In this document: positions 1-11,831 of the stretch, piece after piece
Position numbering within the stretch: the stretch's first letter is position 1
Layout: every line of letters begins with the position of its first letter
Origin: Ipomoea triloba
Lineage: Eukaryota > Streptophyta > Magnoliopsida > Solanales > Convolvulaceae
DNA: 64,000 nucleotides
NCBI RefSeq assembly: GCF_003576645.1
Contig: NC_044917.1
Location: 836,681 to 900,680, forward strand
Direction of reading: 5' to 3'
Notes under the pieces: generated by a model
What the model saw: the letters and a program-made list of their open reading frames with translations, nothing else
Database searches by the model: none
Told to the model about the DNA's origin: nothing
Program-made: the position numbers and the translations under genes

Positions 1-160
1 AAACAAACCATTTAATCTTTTAACTTTAATGAATGAACTCCATCGTTAGTCTCAATTGATGATTTTAAAAAATAATAATCTGATACTTGTATTCTTAATC
101 CCATCAAATGGTTAGAGCAGAACTCAAAAATAAAAGGGGGAGGAGAGGAGTGTTCTATAC

Positions 161-3100
161 CAATATAGACAATCTTTGCTTTGAAGTACATTTAGTGAGA
201 GGAAGGTCAATGGGTATGTTTGACCATCTTGTTATAGTGCCTATATATCTTGGCCATTCTTCATTACCGTCTGAAGGACATGAAAGAAAGACCTGTGCCC
301 TGTCATGCACCTGTCAAATTATAGAATGAGCATTTCAAAGCAATGCATTTAGATCAACTTCTTGATTGCAGCACAAAAGTTAACACTGGCAATGGTGATG
401 GGACATGAATAACATATTAATTTGCATAGTTATCCTCTTAGTAACACAGTAAATAGGACAGAAACATTTGAGAGAGACATCACTTCACAGCTCATAAATG
501 AGGATTAATGAAGTAATCTTGTATACTATTAAAAGGGCTTACCTTTGGTATGGACAACACACTTCCATTGCCCTTTGCAGTGAAATTGGATACATATAAC
601 GCAAATCCAAACATCTGAACACAAAAAATATCCAAGGTAGCAGAATATATCCTTGAGTCACTGTAATGTTATGTCAGAACCATAAAACAGCAATCACTAA
701 GCAAGAGGAGAATCCATCTTGTATACCTGACCCAAAGACTCCATTGGCATTGGGTTTTTGGATGCTATCATACCATCAAGATCTTTAAAGTTAATTACAT
801 CAAACAATGATTGAGTTTTCTGTAACTTAATAATTCCATAAGCTTTCTTTTCATTGTTGGAAGGAACTGAAGTGAGAGGTGCTGCACTGTATTTCGCAAT
901 CACTTCTCGGAGAGCTGAAAGCAACAAAATATTAGTTCATTTACAAAACATCTAGCTTGGTGCTTTGCCACAAACAAACATGGAGCCAGATGCACATAAA
1001 CTGAATGGTATTACCTTGGTACTTTGCATTGTCCACATCACCAGATTCTTTGATAGGTGCATCCTGAACAAGATAACTATCTATTAACTTAATGATTATA
1101 ATAATGAAGAAAATCTTCAAAAGCCATACTCACATAATCATAGGATGTAAGATCAGGTTTGTAATCAGATTCATCTGAACCAGTGTTTGCACCACTATAA
1201 AATCCGAAGTTTGTTCCACCATGTGCCATCTGGAGGAAAGAGTTACCATCAACTTACATTAGCTGATAATCATATCAAACAAGCATATTTTCAACTAAAA
1301 ACTCACATAGAGGACAACAGATCCATTCCCTGCTAAAATCTTTTCCAGATAAGCTGCTGTAAAAGCTGCATCAGTCTTTGCAGCTGTCTCTCCCCAGTGT
1401 GTCAGCCAACCAGTATAGAACTCACTGACATACCGAAGTAACCAAGCAGTGTAAAATCAATTGATTAAAGATGTTGATATGTGCGTGTGTATTTAAAAGG
1501 AAGTACAATCAAACAATGACCTAGAAAGAGGTGGTGACTTTCCGGGTGCATTAAACTCTTTCTGCAATTTAAATATTGGCCATGGATCATCTCCAGTTGA
1601 GAAGTCAACAGCTAAAATTGAGAAACAAATAATTAAAAAGCTTATGTCTATAGTTATAACAACACAAAATGATTATATAAGCAGTTTTAATTTCCTATTC
1701 CATCCCCAATTCTCAAGAAAATAGCAAATTGAGCAACACAATCCATTTTGAGGGAGATTAAAAAAAAATGGCCAGAGCATTTAATTCTTTTGTTGTTGTA
1801 TTATAATCTTTACGACTTTACCTGAAAAGACATCACCTCCAGGAATAGTTCCTTTCTCTAGAGTTTCCCTGGTGCCTCCATCTGTAGTATATCTGCAAGC
1901 AGTTAATGCATGATTTTATTTATTTTTAAATGGAAAAAAAATAGTTGCAGATTAACACGGTATTACAATCAAACTCCATTTTAATCAAAATTCTTTTTGT
2001 GATCAGCACAAAATGTTACATCAAACACTGGAAAGAATAAATATCTCAGCTACACTTCTCAGTACAACTAATAGCAGAAACAAGGGAGCATGGAAAATCT
2101 CTAAAGTGTATACATACAAATACACACACACTTCAAAACATTTAAAGACTCCAGCCACAAGAACAACTTGGTTTGTTAATGCACTAGGAAAAGTTCTGCC
2201 CTTTTCTTTTGTGCAGGGGTGTGATGTAACTTACAGGACAACATCATCTCCAAGGTGTTTTCTGGCTAACTTCACCAAATGATGAAGGTATTCCTTGTCA
2301 TCTCCATATGAACCAAACTCATTTTCAATCTGTCCAAGTTTCACCGATCAGAGTATGCATCGTACAAGATGAAACATAAGAGTTTAGAAGAGCTATATAT
2401 CACCCAAAATGTGTATAGTCCTATTTGGTTAGCTTCAGAGCTTCATTTTAGATTGCCATACATATTTTAATGCATTTGTTAAACAATAGAATAGCAAAAC
2501 AAAGTATATTCGTATATCTGTTCAGTGTGTAAATGTACAGGAGAGTAGAGCTATATATACTAGTTTAGAACTAACCCTAGCCACAGGTTACTAACACTAA
2601 AACCTAGGGCTAAGAGTAAATATCTCAACTAACCCTTATATCTCTAACACCCCCCCTCAAGTTGGAGCATAGATTTCAACGTGCCCAACTTGTTACATAT
2701 GTGTCACATGAACCATAAGACTCCAAATCTAGAACTATAAGTCTTGAACTTTCGAACCATGCTGTGCCAAGTCAGTCCACAATGCACCTTGTCCGCACCA
2801 ACAAAGCTTCCACAAAGCTACAAACTTGGCCAAACACCACAACCGCAGCGCACCTGCCTCTCACACCCCACACCCTTATCACCGCTGCTTAACACCGCAG
2901 CGCACCAGCCTCTCACTCCACAACCCTTATAACCGCTGCCTACCACCAGTGTTTTCCCGTTTTCTTGTTGCGTGCACACAAACTGGTTCCTCCTGAACCA
3001 TTCTTCAGCCGCCGGCCTTCCATAATAGCCACGACATATGCCAGGTCCACACCACCCCTGGCACCTGTGCTGCCCATCACTGCAACAGCCCTGGACTGCC

Positions 3101-5427
3101 CCCAGCTCTCACACCTTGGCACCACTCCAAATATGATACTAACCTCATTAAATTAACTTAAACAAGTCAAAAAAATACGATAATAAACTTTCAAGACTTA
3201 TTGACACAATAAACCAAACTAACTCAAAACAAATAACCTACTGCCGAATTATTTATTAGCTTCCAGCTTCCACCCCAGCAGCCACACCATAAACCTAATA
3301 ACCTATAGCCCAGTTATTCCCATCTTCAACACTTCAACATCAACAACACCCCCACCAACCACAACCACAGCCACTGGCAGCCACCACCAACCACTGCCGG
3401 AAAGCTTCACCGGCCACCATTGCTCGCCACTGCTGCGGTTCTTTCATGGCCATACAGGCGTTGGAAATTGCACTATCAACACTTTCAACGAATAACAAAA
3501 TCTCCACAAAAAAGGACGAAGGGCCAACAACCATCCACTACTGCTACTGGAGCTTTGGCGCTATGCTGCTGCGAACCTGGGGAAACCGGCGAGAGAAGAG
3601 GGGAGAGGGAGACTTGACGGTTGGGATACCACCACTCCAGATCTACCGGTCTTTTAGAGACGAGCGTACCAGACCAAACCTCGACCGGAGCAGCCGCCGG
3701 AACAGTGCACACGCGCCGGCGTGTGGTGTCGGAGACCTCGAACTGCGGCGGCGCGTCAAAACTCCGGTGGTTGCTCCGCTTCCTCCGGCAGCGTCGCCTC
3801 CCTACTCCGACCAAAGCCCACTCCCCACTCAACCTCGCTTTGATACCATGTTAAACAATAGAATAGCAAAACAAAGTATATTCGTATATCTGTTCAGTGT
3901 GTAAATGTACAGGAGAGTAGAGCTATATACACTAGTTTAGAACTAACCCTAGCCACAGGTTACTAACACTAAAACCTAGGGCTAAGAGTAAATATCTCAA
4001 CTAACCCTTATATCTCTAACAGCATTGTTCTACTGAAGCTCAGAGATGGATTTCAACTCACCTGGACCATTATAATAGGGCCTCCATTTTTGTAAAGAAA
4101 ACGGGTGACTTTTGGAAGTAATATTCCCCACCATCTGTCAACCTGTACCAGTTGGTAATGTATATATCAACATATTTACATGATAAAGTAAAGAGAGAAT
4201 CACTAAAAGGTATGAATAACCCCTCCAACGGTTCTACATCTCAATTTGCAGATTCATGAACAATCAGTGTTGGGAAAACACACCAAGTTAGTAAAAGCAG
4301 GGTCCGATGATCGAAGTCCAATGGCTGGTTCTACAGCAAGCAACCAAGCTGGAAAACCTCCCAAATCCCACTCTGCCACAGGAAAAGAAATAACCAACCT
4401 TTCAGTTGGAACTTAGTCACAGACATTTTATAGTGGTACATTATTGTGTGGTACAGTGTACTACAAATCACAATTTCCAACAGAGGTTAAAACAATTTCA
4501 TCCCATTAAAGGTAAACAAGCTCTAATAAAGTTAATTATAAAGTGCTGTGGCTAACCTCCACAGATATATGGTCCAATTCGAAGCATAACTAGTAAATCC
4601 AGTTTCTGGCAAAGGCTCAAAAATGAAAAGATATCTGCGATTCCTTCAAAAATCAATTGGCCTTGTCTTGGTTCATGTAAATTCCATGCAACATAAGTTT
4701 GAATTGTATTCAATCCTAATGCCTTTGCTCTCAATAATCTATCTTCCCAATACTGAAACCATTGTCACAATATCAAAACTTGAAACCACAATTACAAATT
4801 AGAAACAATAGAAAGAAAAAATAAAAAATCAAACAAATGCCAAATAGTCTCCCAAATTAAGCTCTAGCCTCAAGTAGTTGGCTGAAATGACAAGAGCTCC
4901 ATTTCAACATTCCAATCATCATTAACTTAGAATTTGTTCATTTCAAATATTCTTCAAAAATAGCTTCCTTTGATGACACTTGTGATTATAAGCCCTTTAC
5001 GGAGTACAATACATATGCCTAAAGACTCCAAAAATACCTCAGGAAGAGTCCGAAAGTAATGTACATCGCCTCCAATTATCCGGAAAGGTCTTCCATCTTT
5101 CCAGAACATATCATCCGCGATCTCAAATTTCCTGTCGCCGTCACTCTGTCAAATATCATCAACAGCTCGCTTTCACAGATTTCCACAACAATTCACTCAA
5201 AATTTCTTCAAATATATCAACGCATAGTTTCATAACCGGAAAATTTCTCTTTCAAAGGAAAAATAATCTCAATCGCGCATAATTTGAAGGACACTCACGG
5301 ATTTAGATAGGGAAGACGGAGAGGATATGGAAGGCAGCGGCGCAAAGACTGGCGCGAAAGCTCCAAACGCGAATATATAAAGCAGGAATATCAGTATCGT
5401 GGTTCCGAGCCGCCGTGTTCTGGCCAT
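161..5427 (-). CDS. BGAL17: Beta-galactosidase 17-like (GH35), partial, 3' end off window
   Basis: GH35 enzyme expected to release terminal beta-galactose from wall polysaccharides or glycoconjugates. Exons read on the minus strand: 5299-5427, 5038-5145, 4557-4752, 4284-4372, 4062-4142, 2235-2329, 1822-1892, 1521-1611, 1307-1424, 1134-1229, 1015-1063, 727-914, 543-614, 161-310. They keep one frame for 511 codons. I chose the ATG at 5427 (MARTRR, then a hydrophobic anchor or signal segment of about 15 residues); an in-frame ATG at 5505 would add 26 residues. Visible hallmarks are WNLHEP, GPYICGEWDLGGFPAWLL, IENEFGSYG (acid/base Glu, exon 6) and SSEFYTGWLTHWGE (nucleophile Glu, exon 9). The order and wording match the BGAL17 subgroup rather than the larger plant BGALs. 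About 190 C-terminal residues should lie left of position 1. Intron 5 holds an LTR element. The family call is firm; the exact paralog is inferred. Confidence 0.93.
2477..2649 (-). repeat. LTR (3' LTR in element orientation)
   Basis: 173-bp terminal repeat, direct copy of 3849-4021 with a single visible difference (tatatatact against tatatacact). Confidence 0.93.
2650..2660 (-). other. Polypurine tract of the LTR element
   Basis: The minus strand reads TTGAGGGGGGG immediately before the LTR terminus, the expected place and composition of a plus-strand priming tract. Confidence 0.8.
3837..3848 (-). other. Retroelement primer-binding site
   Basis: The minus strand reads TGGTATCAAAGC directly beside the LTR, the usual plant copia-type complement of the initiator methionine tRNA 3' end (consensus TGGTATCAGAGC, one mismatch). 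Confidence 0.85.
3849..4021 (-). repeat. LTR (5' LTR in element orientation)
   Basis: 173-bp terminal repeat adjoining the tRNA-Met-like primer site. In element orientation it reads TGTTAGAGATATAAGGG onward. Confidence 0.93.
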
Positions 5428-5649
5428 TGTTGCCGGTCGAAGTCTGAGATGCACCGCCGGAGCTCCGATGCTCGGACTGACAGTTCTCTTCAGCGCGGTT
5501 CGCATGGAGTGTATATGTGGCGCTTCTTCCAGACTTCAGCTCAACTCCATTTCTGCTCCAAGGACAGTGATTAGGAAGTCAACAAGTATGGTAATGTTTT
5601 CATTAACAACTTCTTTGGCTTCGAACCAATTCAATAATTTCAGAGACTT

Positions 5650-8130
5650 GTAGTCTGTTATCCTTTTAATTATGCACACTATTCTCGATTAAGAGTATAA
5701 CTTATGGATAATAAATTAATTAATTAGCTAACTAATTTATTGGGATTGTCCCTATTTAAAGAATGTCTTTAATACTTTATTGAGAAATTGAGAATATTGA
5801 TAATTTATTTCTCTCTCACCCCTCATTTCTTCTCCACCTAAAAAACTCAAGAAAAACTCACCAAAATTCTTTTAATGGTGATGCTTTTAATATCATATCG
5901 AGAATGCTACCAATTTTGAAGAAATTAGTATAATTTAACTTATATAATCCACTTTTAATCATGCTTTAATAACTTCTATTATAAGTAGGGAAAAATTATT
6001 ACCTTATGAATTGAATTATATTAACATCTATGTTACCATTTTATTTTTATAATAATAAATGTTCAAGTATTAAAGTTCAAGTGTCGCGATATTAATTTGG
6101 ATTTGATGCGAACTGCAGTTCCAGAGTCTGACTCCTATTCAATCATTGACTTTAAGTATGGAGCAATCTTAAATTTTCATGTCAGTTATCCTATCAAATA
6201 GAAATGCATACAATTTAACGAGAAAATTAGTCATTGTGTCTGACAATAGAAACCTTAAGCTACACTCAAAAAGTCTGACTCCTATTTAGAAATGCACTCT
6301 TTAACAAGCAAGTGTGTATCAAAATTGATATGGCCCGTGAGGCAGATTAATGGGCTTTGTACATTTTAGGAATGCCTAGATGATGAGTAGTTGGTTTGAA
6401 ATAGGAAGTATCGATTCATACTAGTAAATATGGAGCAGAGGCCGCCCAAGCCCAAATAAAGTTAAAGGCCAATTGGAACTTTTGTCTCAGTCCGAAAAGC
6501 TAAAGGTCAATTATTCATTATTTGTGAATAATTAATTTCATAATGTAAAATGCTTTTTTATCCTCTGATTTTTTTGTACAAACTTTTCTCTTATGACGCA
6601 GCTTTCATTCATTGGGTGCCAATAAATTGACTGATCACACCACTAATTAAAAAATAAATTTAGCTACCAATCAAATAATACTACATCATGAGTGAAAATT
6701 TTTAGGGACATACATGATAGATTTATAAACATTTTAAAGTTGTTTAGATGGAATTTCATATTTTTATATGGATGAAATATTTGATATACTATCTCTCTCA
6801 CACACATATATATGTGTGTATGGATCACAGGGCGAGGGTTTACTCACATACTCGGAAGAGGAGTGGGGTTTGCCTCGATAAACCCAATATATATGTGTGT
6901 ATGTATGTGTGTGTGACAATTTATCACATTAAAACAAATAACAATAGCGCAACATACTCTGAAATGAGTGATTATGTAGATGGATATACAAATTATAACT
7001 TGAATTTCCTCAAATGTAAAAAGGTGGAGAGATCCAAGACAAAAGTGGGAATTATTACCGAAAGAGTGGCCATCAAATCATCTATACTAATGCAAACATC
7101 TTTTTTTTTTTTTTTTTTTGGCTACAAGTCCACCTAGATAATATTCAAAAAAAAAAATATGGGGATGGATGTGTTTTATGTAGACTAGTAAAGAAAATCT
7201 AGGTCGATATATAAGATTTTTTTTTTTTTGCGAAATTTACAATTTACAATTATAAACAAAATTGTCATGACATTAACTGGTCATGCATGTAGCGAGGACT
7301 ATGGCGCTCGTGTGGATGCACACGTGTAAGGATTAGCTTTGTAAAGACATTAGGACCCACCACACTCTTGCGATAAGAAAAGTTAGTATATGGAAACCAG
7401 CTTTCGCTACGGCTTACAATTTGCTTTATTTAATTTAAAAAAAAAAATATTTTTCACACCATTATATACAACACCATAGAATTTTCCTTTATATAATACA
7501 TAAGCTGTGTCAAATACAAACAAAAACAAAAAAAACAAAAAACAAAATACAAATTTTGTCCAGCCAGTAATTAGTAAAGTTTGAGACTGTTTCGACATGC
7601 ACACCAGCGATATATATACACACACTGTTAAAAAAAATTAGTTTTGTAGAATTATTGTGACACTATCTTTCAAAAGGTTTTGGTCGATCCTAGTTAAACA
7701 AGCACAATGAGTATTAAAAGTGACTCGAATTCGACTAGTCAACCTCCACTTACAACTATCAATCAATCTTTAATTTTGTAGTGGACGACATGTCTAACAA
7801 GCCAAATGAAATAACGTGTTTAATTAGATAGTCATATGTACATTTAATTCGTACCGGGCCATGCCAGTTTGATCGACGAGGCCGTAGATCTGATATGTCT
7901 AAAGAAAATTCAAAATGTAATACATGCCAAATCTTCCTTTTTCTCTCTCTCTATGAAAAGATGATAATTTGTTATCAAAAAATTAAGAATTTATAAGTAA
8001 TAACATTTTGATAATTTTCTTTAACTTTAAAAATACATTTTCTAACACTATACAATATACAGTGCACTACTTTACAATATTATAATGTGCGTGCATTTTG
8101 GTTAATTAGATTGAAAGTGGAATGCTCTTA
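5650..8130. other. Intergenic spacer, no gene seen
   Basis: AT-rich spacer upstream of the BGAL17-like gene. It holds A/T homopolymers (near 7100, 7215 and 7440) and a TG/CA-rich patch at 6798-6915 that contains the palindrome cacacatatatatgtgtg. Reading frames here are short and look incidental. Confidence 0.6.
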
Positions 8131-8351
8131 GGGGCCGTTTGGTTCGGGTCATCTGAGATTACCTAGGTAATCTGAGTCTGGTAATGTTATATTACCTTGT
8201 TTGTTTCAAGTTATGAGATTATTTGCTAATGTTATATTACCTCAAAGCTGATGTGGTGGTAATGTTTCAAGGTAATGTGATTACCCCAATTTTTTTAGGT
8301 AATCTAAGATTACCTTGGATTATTCCAACTTTGCCCTTGTTAACTAATCCT

Positions 8352-8355
<4 letters not shown>

Positions 8356-8391
<36 letters not shown>
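8356..8391. repeat. (TAA)n microsatellite
   Basis: About 12 units of ata/taa inside the element at 8131-8760. Confidence 0.95.
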
Positions 8392-8393
<2 letters not shown>

Positions 8394-8522
8394 TATATAA
8401 AATAAATATATGTTTAAATAATCAAATATACATGTGTGTATATTTATATATTTATTTTTTTAATATTAAGCATCAATACATTCATACATATAAATAAATA
8501 AAAGTACACATAATAAAGGCAC

Positions 8523-8526
<4 letters not shown>

Positions 8527-8573
<47 letters not shown>
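8527..8573. repeat. (AT)n microsatellite
   Basis: About 22 AT units, also inside the element at 8131-8760. Confidence 0.95.
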
Positions 8574-8577
<4 letters not shown>

Positions 8578-8760
8578 GACATTATAGTAAATTGTCTCAT
8601 ATAACTTAAAATATAACCTTTAACCAAACAAAGTAATATTATATTCCACAATCCAAACCAAACACATCAGGTAATTTTACATTCCCAAAATCTCGGATTA
8701 CCTTCTTGGAGGTAATCCTATTACCTGAGGTAATCCAAGATTCCGTGAACCAAACACCCC

Positions 8761-9127
8761 CAAAGTTTTAACTTAATCTTTTAGTTTAGATTTTAGGATT
8801 ATCTAGAAATACACTTTATAGCTTACAAATTACTCTATAATGTTAAAATTGCACTTTTAACGTTAGAGAAAATAGGTTATTATGTGAGTGTGCCTCTATA
8901 AGGGTTCAAATGAGAATATTGTCCTCCTGTAAAAGGTGATAACGAATTACAATAGCCCATCAAAGTTAAGCAATGGTAGATAATTTTAGTAAAAAAAAAA
9001 ATACCACAAATTTTATAATTAATATAAATTTTTAAATACAATATTATTTTTAAAAATTTTTAACTCACCACTTTGACTCCAATCCTCAACTGTTAATTTA
9101 TTCAAATAAATGAATCATATCAGTTAT
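8761..9127. other. Intergenic spacer, nothing recognised
   Basis: AT-rich sequence between two MITEs, with no open frame or repeat that I recognise. Confidence 0.6.
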
Positions 9128-9136
9128 TACTTTTTA

Positions 9137-9504
9137 GGAAAAAGTGTCAAATAGGCCAATGAACTTATCGCTTTTGTGCAATTGGGCCATTGAACTTAAA
9201 AAGTGTGCAATTCAACCATCAAACAAGCAAAATTTGTGCAATTGGACCATTTTTACAAAAAAATTCTGGTAAAATCCAATTATATTACTAACATATATGT
9301 ATTAAGAGTGACATTTTCTTTTACCATACTAGTTGGGAGTCAATATTAAAATGTTTTAAACTCAAATTGAATTAAAAAATTTTAGAAAAATGTCCTAATT
9401 GCACATATTTTACTTGTTTGATGGTTGAATTACACATTTTTTTAAGTTCAATGATCTAATTACACAAAAGCGATAAGTTCAATGGCATATTTGACACTTT
9501 TTCC
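9137..9504. mobile_element. Mutator-type MITE (MULE MITE), 368 bp
   Basis: Long terminal inverted repeats of about 100 bp start GGAAAAAGTGTCAAA and end TTTGACACTTTTTCC. The arms run through sequence containing gaacttatcgcttttgtg and its complement. A perfect 9-bp target duplication, tacttttta, lies at 9128-9136 and 9505-9513. Long TIRs with a 9-bp duplication are the signature of Mutator-like elements. No open frame is present. The arms could fold into a long hairpin if transcribed. Confidence 0.9.
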
Positions 9505-9950
9505 TACTTTTTACGTTTAAACTTATTCTCACATACTCTCTGGTGTGCTCTGTGTGTGTTGGGTACTATGAATGATGCATATTAAGAGTACAGGTGTTTG
9601 TGTAAGCGACAGACAACGATGTAAGATGAAGAAAGGCAAAGGGGGGGTTTCAGATCAGAGGAATCTTTTTATAAATTTGTATTTGTTGTACTAACAACTC
9701 TCCATCGATCTATCCATTGAATCGCACCACTTTCAAAGCAAAAGGCCCATGCACGCAGCTGCATTATGCACTGCACTGCACTGCACACACAACTCCTCCG
9801 ACCTAACACTGCACTACCCCAGAGACAAAGATTCCTTCAATTCTTTCTTCTCAACACATCTTGCTACTTCACTATATTCATGTGATCATCACCAGAACTC
9901 TGTCAGATCATTGCTCATGCATAATTTTAAATAATAACAGCAATTGCGAA

Positions 9951-10080
9951 TGACCTTGTGGTCTAGTGGTACGAAGTGACTCTTCCAAATAAGAGGTCAT
10001 GGATTATAGTCCCAGTGGGCTGGTATTGACTCTTTCTGCTTCAGTAGGTTCAGAAAGTAGTTATGAATAGATAATTCATT
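9951..10080 (+). mobile_element. tRNA-derived SINE, family A copy
   Basis: Starts with a tRNA-like box A (TGTGGTCTAGTGG). It is followed by a body that includes tattgactctttctgcttc and agtaggttcagaaagta. The same core occurs at 58253-58400 (+) and, inverted, at 31255-31376; partial copies lie at 26601, 28225 and 59605. Confidence 0.7.
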
Positions 10081-10221
10081 ATAACTGAGCGAAAAAAAGT
10101 GTAATTTCCTGAAGCGAACTTGAAAAGCTCTCCACGAACAGTAGGTATAATCAAAATTCGAGTCCAAAATCAACAATTGTTTATTTTTTTGTTTATATAT
10201 ATAATGTTGTAGCTCGAAAAG

Positions 10222-10320
10222 GGTAGTTGAGTGGATTAGCATGACTTGTGTACCTGAAGTTCACGAGATTTATATCTCCTACGTAATCTGTAAGCTATTA
10301 TGTAAAAATAAAATCTATTC
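10222..10320 (+). repeat. Dispersed repeat, family C copy (possible SINE)
   Basis: Contains tagttgagtggattagcatga and ends in a ctattatgtaaaaa-type tail. Related blocks lie at 10873-11130, 25363-25510, 43712-43860 and 62797-62940. A pol III box B is not convincing, so the SINE label is tentative. Confidence 0.45.
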
Positions 10321-10872
10321 CACGTACATATTCAAATAATGATTACGTGTTTATCTCAAAGGTAACCCAAAGAAAAAGTTGGGTTTAGGTGTGTTTAAGT
10401 TATAGTCAACTTTGCTTAAAGAACACAAGCGTTATTGATATGACATTACTACAATTCAATGTGATTTTCATAGTAAGCTATGTAGCTAGCTAAATAGGGT
10501 TGTTACTGTTTTTGGAGTTAAAACATACTTAGCTCGTTACTAATTCAAAGTGGAATATTGTAGCACAAAAGTGGGCCTTCACAAGTCACTTTCAATCAAG
10601 CTTGTCTCCACACAAAAAAAATCACTATTATTTTGATATACACATGCAATTCTCTCCTCCCATCAACATATCATAATCACTTCTACTGCTTGCAACTTTA
10701 TTTTACCCCTATTTTATTTATTTATTATAAAATATTGTCCTAACATTTTTAATTATCGGTCATTAAAAAAAAACTTATTAGACGACAATTTAAAAGGTAG
10801 AGTCTAACATATCGACATCAAAACGTGGCGTTGACTACTACACAAATATAATAAAATAAAGTTATGTGTCCC
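10321..10872. other. Intergenic spacer, nothing recognised
   Basis: AT-rich spacer between two family C repeats; no gene or clear repeat ends seen. Confidence 0.55.
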
Positions 10873-11130
10873 GTAATGGATGATCGATTGAGTGAAACAT
10901 GATTCTCGTATTTGAAGGTCATAAGTTTTATTATTGCCAACACCTTCTAAGTTGAGCTCGTTACACAGAGTCTTCCTAGTACAGTTTGACTTTCTTCTGT
11001 AGTTTTACTTTTGTCAGCACTCTCTCTGTCGAGCTCATCACACATACAATATTTTGCTAGTGCGATTTAATTATCCTGTGTGATTTGCAAGCTATTATAG
11101 TATTACACATAAAGAGTGTGTTTTACCTGA
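10873..11130 (+). repeat. Dispersed repeat, family C copy
   Basis: Shares the gattgagtgaaacatgatt core, gagctcgttacacagagtctt, and a tgatttgcaagctattat 3' portion with the other family C blocks. An internal partial repetition (gagctc...acacag/acacat) makes this copy longer. Confidence 0.5.
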
Positions 11131-11694
11131 TGCGTGCTATCGGATAGTGGTTATTAAAAAAAAATTTGTTGATATAGTAGTAAATGCTTGATCTGACAAA
11201 ATCAATCCGAATTTAATGAGTTATATATTGTGTTTGAAATCTGAATAATAAGATTTTGTTAATAACTTTAATTTGAGTAATTTGTTAATTAATAGTTATT
11301 GGTATGTATGTTATGTAGAATTAGAGGATGACCCACTCTCTTATTCATGCATGTGATTTGTGTGTAGCCATAGAAGAAGTAGGCAATAACCTATAATAAA
11401 GAACAAGAATTTGGTCATTTCTGAGGTTGAGTTTTCATGGAACATGCATATATTTCTGGGCTGTACAACTAAAGGTCGTTTGTGAAGATGTGGAGATAAT
11501 GTTTTGGATAACAACAAAAATATATATACGCTAGGACATATATGTATGATTCATTGTTTTTGGTGTATGTTTTTAGACCCAATACTTAATTGTACATTTC
11601 TATCCACAAGAAAATTATTTAGGGATTAAACCCCTACCTTGCAAGGCGGACCAAATTAATTCACATCCACTAGATCAATGTATGAGGGCCGGCC

Positions 11695-11831
11695 ATGTCA
11701 TACAATCTGCCTCCGTTTCACCTCAGACACAAATTGTTCAATCAATCTGCATATGCGGTATTTGTGTCTGTTGTAAAATAGACGCAAATTGTCCTTTACT
11801 CCAGACGCAGATAACTCATTCTGTACTAGTG
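11695..11831 (-). mobile_element. Possible CACTA (En/Spm-like) transposon end
   Basis: Read on minus from 11831, the sequence starts CACTAGTACAG. Short subterminal repeats of the type GACGCAAAT / GACACAAAT then recur on both strands, as in CACTA subterminal regions. The opposite end was not found, so this is a truncated element or a chance resemblance. Confidence 0.35.

Larger units (their letters stand above)
2477..4021 (-). mobile_element. Non-autonomous LTR retrotransposon (TRIM/LARD-like, probably copia-derived)
   Basis: Two 173-bp direct repeats (2477-2649 and 3849-4021) differ at one base that I can see. They begin TGTTAAAC and end TCTAACA, so they carry the TG...CA ends of LTRs. The 5-bp target duplication gcatt lies at 2472-2476 and 4022-4026. 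Next to the right LTR, 3837-3848 reads on the minus strand as TGGTATCAAAGC, an initiator-Met tRNA primer site. Next to the left LTR is a minus-strand purine tract (G run). The element therefore points to minus, the same direction as its host gene. The 1.2-kb interior has no gag, protease, integrase or reverse transcriptase reading frame, so it depends on a partner in trans. It sits in intron 5 of the BGAL17-like gene. Confidence 0.93.
8131..8760. mobile_element. MITE-like element with short inverted ends, unclassified
   Basis: The left end reads GGGGCCGTTTGGTTC; the right end, reverse-complemented, reads GGGGTGTTTGGTTC. The motif ATTACCT/AGGTAAT recurs in both orientations inside each end. 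The middle is filled by a (TAA)n and an (AT)n microsatellite. There is no coding capacity. A target duplication is not evident, so the superfamily is open. Confidence 0.65.

Noticed and set aside
5427..5505. Longer BGAL17 start at 5505
   Set aside because: Relatives start near MARxRR, and the 26 extra residues would bury the signal or anchor segment; kept only as an alternative.
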